Below are positions 59,170-64,000 of a DNA stretch of 64,000 bases, piece by piece. The position numbers were made by a program, and so were the translations under genes. A model generated the notes under the pieces. The model made no database searches, had not been told where the DNA came from, and worked only from the letters and a program-made list of their open reading frames with translations. The first letter of the stretch is position 1, and each line of letters opens with the position of its first letter. The stretch lies in contig OW051471.1 of assembly GCA_932521025.1 (NCBI GenBank), positions 1,984,001 through 2,048,000 of the forward strand, read 5' to 3'. The DNA comes from Oscheius onirici. Lineage: Eukaryota; Nematoda; Chromadorea; Rhabditida; Rhabditidae.

Positions 59170-59549
59170 TTTCGTTAATTGCTTTCGACTCAGGCTGTTG
59201 GATTTCAATATCGCTCTACTGGGACAGAATTGCTACCAAATCTCGTCTCGTCTTCTCCACTAGACGTTCTACTCTTCCCAAGAGGACGGAATCACAGCAG
59301 TTCTACTCTGTCATCAGTCGTTGCAACAGCGGATCCCGGTCCACCTAGCACTGAAGAAGCTCGGATCGTACTCTTCATCTACGAACACGCCTGGGAACGC
59401 GTAGATCAACCCCCTCTCGACGACGCCCTGGACAAGCGCGAGAGGTACTGTTCCACTCTCCGAGGAATTTACAGCACCGCCATGGTCTGTCCGAAGAGCC
59501 GCCCTGGTCGAATATAGACTTGATACAGCGAATAAACTTGTAACTTGTA
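59170..59549 (+). mobile_element. Small retroposon with TTGTAAC tail
   Basis: Flanked by an exact 14-bp direct repeat ACAGCACGAGTGAG (59156-59169 and 59550-59563). The 3' end is AATAAACTTGTAACTTGTA, a short tandem tail typical of non-LTR retroposons. It contains an open frame 59179-59517 (112 residues), ending in SKRPGRI-like basic residues before a TAG (sequence seen: CPKSRPGRI). This may be the 3' end of a LINE ORF or a non-coding SINE; no domain is recognised. Confidence 0.6.
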
Positions 59550-59792
59550 ACAGCACGAGTGAGCATATATCAGCTAATATCACCTCCAGCCGGAATACAA
59601 TAGAACTAGAGAAAACACCAAAGGAAGAAACATTGGATCACAGTTGCAGAAGAGAATAACATTTGTTGTTACATATCTTTTATTTAACTGTTTCTTCTTG
59701 ATGTGGCGTATTCCTGATATCACGGCATGTGTTGTCATCTGTTTCATCTTATTATATGTATATAGTACTGATATATTTTAGTATTTCCTTGA

Positions 59793-59893
59793 CTAGTGAG
59801 CTTGAGGCTGATCTAGCCAAATCGGCTTGTGGTCGTAGACTTTGAGTTGGTCCGGGAACTTCTCTTCCAGATCCTCCTTGAACTGTTCCAGCT
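59793..59893 (-). CDS. Possible 3'-terminal exon of an unrecognised minus-strand gene
   Basis: Acceptor CACCTATTCCAG precedes 33 codons with coding character (LEQFKEDLEEKFPDQL, then VYDHKPIWLDQPQAH) ending in TAG. A candidate upstream exon is 61311-61163 (acceptor ATTTCCAG; FIDKRMTLPQKGQKP), which has a second good frame (LRLRGLLTDVFDLLETFYED) shifted by one base. That suggests either a mis-called junction or a decayed gene. No family is recognised. Confidence 0.35.
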
Positions 59894-61028
59894 CTGGAAT
59901 AGGTGTAAGGATTGAAAAGCACGGTAAATCCAAAAAACGTCAACATTTTACATTTTTGGCTTTTTTTATCGCCAGGTCGAGTAGACTTCTGAACTGGGCA
60001 ATGTGGTTCACTCATTGTCAGCTTACGTGAAACTCCAAAATACTGAAGCATTCGACATTTTTCGCCTGTTTTTGTTTCAATCAAAACTTATATTTCTGAT
60101 CTTGCGTTTTCAAATAATCTGACCCATATTGCTCAAGAATTTACCAATACCGTTGCCCCGTTTTGCCCCAAAGACCGTGGCCTTTTCGACGCCACACAGG
60201 CCTGGTCTTCTGATTCGTTCTGGAAAATTTCGCTGTGAAAACTGTCGTTTGCCCAACTTTTTCGGTTTTACATTATTGTAAAGTCGCAGGAAGAACCAAC
60301 CACCGCTGGACTTTGTTGCCAATTATACCAAGACTGAAACAGAGGAAGAAAACAATTGTTGCAATTGCTAAACGTTTTTTTGTATGTGCAGCCCATATTG
60401 GCCGGAAATTTCACTTTTTCTTTTTTTATCGATCTTTTTCGATCTTTTTTGATTTTCTTTTCTTTTATTATTGTAGAATATCCTATTTGGAAAGCTTTGA
60501 TACCAAATCGACCGAAAAAAAATCGGAAAAATACACTTGAAAACAATTTCACACGCCATGTTTGGTTGTTTTGTGCTTAGCTAAGCCTTTAGCCCAAACA
60601 AACGGCTGGTTTTGGTCTTAAAAGATGAGGAATAAATCAATCTATCTATGTTGACAGAAAAAAAATGAAAAAATAAGTAAAAAACCCAAAATAATGAATT
60701 TCCGGTCAATATCAACGGCCGGTCAATTTCAACTGCAACATATCTACCAGGACGAATAATTCCGAGGGTTTGAAACAATGGTATTTCAAACGTTTCTCTA
60801 GTAGGTATTTTGTCGCAACTAGTGTTTCACTGCCAGGTCAAAGCGATTTTCTGACTGGAACACGGTGCGAGGACTTTATGTAGAAAAAATTTCTACACAA
60901 AACTGTGGAACACTCAAAAATCACAAAACAGCCAGAAGTTTCGAGATGTATGTTTCAGCTTGTTCTGGAATAGGTGTAAGGATTGAAAAGCACGGTAAAT
61001 CCAAAAAACGTCAACATTTTACATTTTT
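59893..61028. repeat. 1-kb segment bounded by 65-bp direct repeats
   Basis: An exact repeat of about 65 bp, beginning TCTGGAATAGGTGTAAGG and including GCACGGTAAATCC, occurs at 59893-59957 and 60964-61028. The segment between is AT-rich with no supported ORF. Confidence 0.75.
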
Positions 61029-61309
61029 TGTTATACGAATAATGACGAAACGGTTGTTTAGATTTTTTAATCGAAGCAAATCCCTCCTCCGTGTAAAAAG
61101 TGTTAGCCTCAACATTTTGGTAATCAGTCTTGTTTCAACTAGACTTCAAGATCTCGATCACTGATCAGTGAACCAGTTCCAAGATCCGGATCTTTTCCTT
61201 TCGCATGTCCTCGTAGAAGGTTTCTAGGAGATCGAAGACATCCGTGAGGAGACCTCGGAGTCTCAGGCTTTTGTCCTTTTTGAGGGAGAGTCATTCGTTT
61301 GTCGATGAA

Positions 61310-61440
61310 ACTGGAAATGAGTGGTGAAACGTCAAAATTGGTGGAAAATTGGCGGAAATAGACAAAAAATGCATTTTTTGGCCTGAAATTCGTCATTTTC
61401 GTCTATTTCTGTTATTTTTACACCGTTTTTAGCGTTCTAC
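61310..61440. repeat. Fold-back fragment related to 13890-14160
   Basis: Shares GTGGTGAAACG/CGTTCTACCA, AATTGGTGGAAAA, GAAATAGACAAAAAATG and TTTTTAGCGTT blocks with the inner inverted repeat of the element at 13791-14237. Confidence 0.5.
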
Positions 61441-61471
61441 CAGTCTTTTTCTTGTCTTTCTTACACTGTGA

Positions 61472-61741
61472 CAAGCGAGATGGCGCAGTGGTAGGAGGCG
61501 CCAGCGTCAATCTAAAGGTCCCAAGTTGAAACCCGCTTCTGCCCAACCAAGGCATCCATCCTCCCGAGGTCGGTAAATTGGTAGTATCATGCTACGAAGA
61601 TAAATCGTTCTTGGAGTCAGACTTGGCACCTGTCCAGATTATAGAACGTAAGCCGGATGTCTCTGGCCCCTCAGATTAGACCCGCACGCAATTGAGCTTA
61701 CTCTGGCGTTGATTACGGGGTAAACTTTATCTTTATCTTTT
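61472..61741 (+). mobile_element. tRNA-derived SINE, full copy with target duplication
   Basis: Head GCGAGATGGCGCAGTGGTAG (A box TGGCGCAGTGG) and AAGTTGAAACCC, body GAGGTCGGTAAATTGGTAG, tail GGTAAACTTTATCTTTATC. Flanked by an 11-bp direct repeat TTACACTGTGA (61461-61471 and 61742-61752). About 270 bp, like the copy at 51211-51480. Confidence 0.92.
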
Positions 61742-61988
61742 TTACACTGTGAGTATTTCATAGCTGCAGACGTAAAGACCCTGTACACTTTCCACTGTTT
61801 TCTGTTTTCTTAGTTTTTGCCTCGTGCTGCCTTGCCTCTTGTTTTCTGAGTTCAAATGATAGCCGGAAGTGTTCTGGTACTCTCTGTTGCCCCTTATGGT
61901 TCTGATTCATACCATTTCCCTCTCTTGTTGACCCCTGATAAAATTAACAACAATTTTCGTCCCCTCCCTGTTTTTATCAGCTTCTCTG

Positions 61989-63401
61989 ATGACCGACGAC
62001 GAATCAATTCACCAGTCTATCGATTCCGGAGACTATGACATTATTTCATATCACGATTACCGCGGACTCCATGAAGCTGTTCACAGTCCTACTTTTGGAC
62101 CACAGGGACCGCCAATTCCGCCCATATTCAACTTGAATCTGGACTACGAGGTCCCGAAAAATGGGAATACCAAACTGCCAAGAGCGCTACCATCCACGAA
62201 AAAGGTCAGATTTGATTCGAATTCAAATGAACAAAAGTTTTTTTTTAGCTTTCATCGTGTTTTCGCATTACTTTTTGTATATCACATCTTGTCTGGGCTG
62301 GTATTGTTGCCGGTTTATCTTTTTGGTTAACTTTATATATTGATTGGTCAGCTGTGCGGAATAATGGTATTGTTATCATTACACTTTCTGCAAGTACTTA
62401 TTTTGTAAGTTTTTGACCTTTCCCTTGTTTTTTCTGCTTAAAAAAGGCTTTTTTCACCAGCACTTCCAGATTGCGACAAATCTCCTGACCGCTTTCGGCT
62501 TTGCAATATCCAGTCTGAAAATTATCAAATATGGTTATTGGCTCCTTATGTGCACACTTTTTTGGGACGCATTAGACAGTGTGAATAGTTCCAGTATAAC
62601 ACCCAAGAACAAAGCAGCACTACCTGCTCTTATGCTTGGATTGATTATACACTTAGGTACTTTTTTTTACTTTTGTGACACAGAACGTATTTGATTATGG
62701 CAAAAGTAGGTCCTAATTTTTAATTCATTTAGCTGCTTTTTTGATACTTTTCACTCTCCATATTCTCATTTTCCCAAGAATTTTCTACAAAGCAATGGTT
62801 CGCCTATTGCAATTCTTAAAGAGTTCCTTTTTCAGCAAAGCTTTGATGTTATTCTTCTTTTACTGCTTTCAGTGGTCCCAATTGCAGCTAGCTTATTTGT
62901 ACTCGTTTATACTATGCCTGTTTGGCAGACTATTCTCAACGTTAGTTCAACAAAAACTTGATAAGTTTGGCGTTTTTTTAGATGTACATGAGTCTTTTTC
63001 TCCTATCGATAATCATTTGGAAGTCGGAAATAGGAACCCTTGTAATTACGTTACTCTTGGTAAGATATTTATTTGTTGCTGTTCGTCCTTTACCCCAAAA
63101 TCCAGAATTTGGCGCGAAGATGTGAACGTATTTCCAGGGCATCTACCACGTGCTTCTCCATATCCTAGCTATTGTCGATGTAAAACTAATCGCATTCCAG
63201 CCTGTCTCTGTTTTTCTTGCCATCAAAGTTACTACGCTGTGTCAAGAAATTGCACTATTAACCTTGTGGAGAAGAGTTCGAGAAATCATGGATGGACCGC
63301 TGGTAAAGAGGATTTCGGTTGGAATTGCCGGCCGTCTTCTGAAAATGTTTACTCGATCGCAGGAGCTAAAAGCAATCGGAATGGCTAAAAGCAGACATTA
63401 A
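61989..63401 (+). CDS. Multi-pass membrane protein of unknown family (paralogue A)
   Basis: Seven exons: 61989-62204, 62249-62404, 62461-62656, 62733-62797, 62836-62940, 62982-63059, 63138-63401; 1080 nt, 359 residues. Exon 1 encodes a 72-residue soluble N terminus with SGDYDIISYHDY, HSPTFGPQGPPIPPIFNL and DYEVPK. The rest holds about six or seven hydrophobic spans (for example ISHLVWAGIVAGLSFWLTLY, ALMLGLIIHLAAFLILFTL, VILLLLLSVVPIAASLFVLV) and a basic C terminus. Exon 1 of the next gene is its paralogue and has exactly the same length (216 nt). The number of spans would allow a seven-pass receptor, but no diagnostic motif is seen. Acceptor TTTTATCAG lies 8 nt before the ATG; AATAAA follows at about 63424. 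Confidence 0.8.
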
Positions 63402-63616
63402 AATGATCATTTATTCGGAACAAATAAAATTCTTGTAAAATTCAGTGTTCTTCGGCCCTGTCTTTCTTCCAATGAGGAGTTGTTTATTTTGAAAAAAAAA
63501 AACGTATCTGATCACCTGGTAACCTTTTCATTTGTTGCTCTAAAAACGCTGATAAGGTTCACATTTCTTGACCGACTAATCCTCTCTCTTCTCACGCTAT
63601 AAGCCCCACCTTTGAA

Positions 63617-64000
63617 ATGACCGAACTGGACAACACCTCTATTTACCAATCCATTGCTTCTGGAGACTATGACACTATTTCCTACCACGACTATCATGGA
63701 TATGGAGAAACTGTTCACAGTCCTACGTTTGGTCCACAGGGACCACTGATCCCGCCAGAATTTAATTTGGATATAGACTACGAGGTTCCAAAGAGAACTA
63801 GATTGCCGAGGACTATACCTGATCCGAATAAGGTACAGCAGCGGTGAGCAAACAAACTCACTAAAGTTGTAGATGTCATCACGTTTCCGAATAACCGTTT
63901 GTCTTCTGAATACAGTCATGGTATTTCTTGCTGCTCTATCACTATTCCTCTATTTCTATCGACCGAATGGCTGGCCAACATTCAAATCGAGTTGCAGTGT
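63617..64000 (+). CDS. Multi-pass membrane protein, paralogue B (runs off the window)
   Basis: Exon 1 63617-63832 (216 nt) and exon 2 from 63873 to beyond the window, joined by a 40-nt intron in phase 0. The N terminus (SGDYDTISYHDY, HSPTFGPQGPLIPPEFNL, DYEVPK) closely matches paralogue A. Exon 2 starts MSSRFRITVCLLNTVM against LSSCFRITFCISHLVW in A, then enters the first membrane span. This is a tandem duplicate; the array may continue beyond the window. Confidence 0.8.

Overview
The window is nuclear DNA of a bilaterian animal. The genes are metazoan (a planar-cell-polarity prickle homologue, TRAM1, TAF2, a BORC subunit and others). They are cut by many small GT-AG introns, often 33-100 nt, and the 3' splice sites are strongly of the TTTTCAG type. 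Most genes carry such a 3' splice site 0-25 nt upstream of the ATG, and several co-directional genes are only 92-221 bp apart. Together these suggest spliced-leader trans-splicing and polycistronic clusters, as in nematodes. Other trans-splicing animals are not excluded, and I do not name a species.

Layout. 0-6.1 kb: 3' part of a minus-strand prickle gene (PET and three LIM domains) with a tRNA-Asp(GUC) gene in an intron. 6.1-22.6 kb: mostly non-coding, made of degenerate repeats, fold-back elements, MITEs and SINE pieces, with one small two-exon gene for a secreted-looking twin-CX3C peptide at 18.26-18.50 kb. 22.7-43.2 kb: compact housekeeping block on the minus strand. In order of transcription it is RPP21, DUS3L, TAF2, BORCS6, then MetAP1, an ICE2-like protein and CPSF6, with one small plus-strand C2H2 zinc-finger gene between MetAP1 and BORCS6. 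44.7-47.5 kb: TRAM1 on the plus strand. 48.8-58.6 kb: glutamine-dependent NAD+ synthetase (NADSYN1), with long repeat-filled introns. 58.7-61.9 kb: duplicated fragments, a small retroposon, a SINE and doubtful minus-strand exons. 62.0-64.0 kb: two tandem paralogous multi-pass membrane proteins of unknown family, the second cut by the window edge.

The gene models were built by hand from reading frame, splice consensus and phase. For every complete model the exon lengths sum to a multiple of three with consistent phases. Functional links are generic: transcription (TAF2, ICE2-like), mRNA 3'-end processing (CPSF6), tRNA maturation (RPP21, DUS3L), N-terminal methionine removal (MetAP1), ER translocation (TRAM1), lysosome positioning (BORCS6) and NAD synthesis (NADSYN1).

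The most unusual signal is a short hairpin-like intronic element, present about 30 times at 25 places between 24.7 and 47.4 kb. It is almost always in the same orientation relative to the transcript, on both strands, and it is absent from the flanking genes. Also notable are likely hAT-type MITEs with clean 8-bp target duplications, a tRNA-derived SINE with 11-12 bp target duplications, and gene-specific degenerate arrays inside introns.
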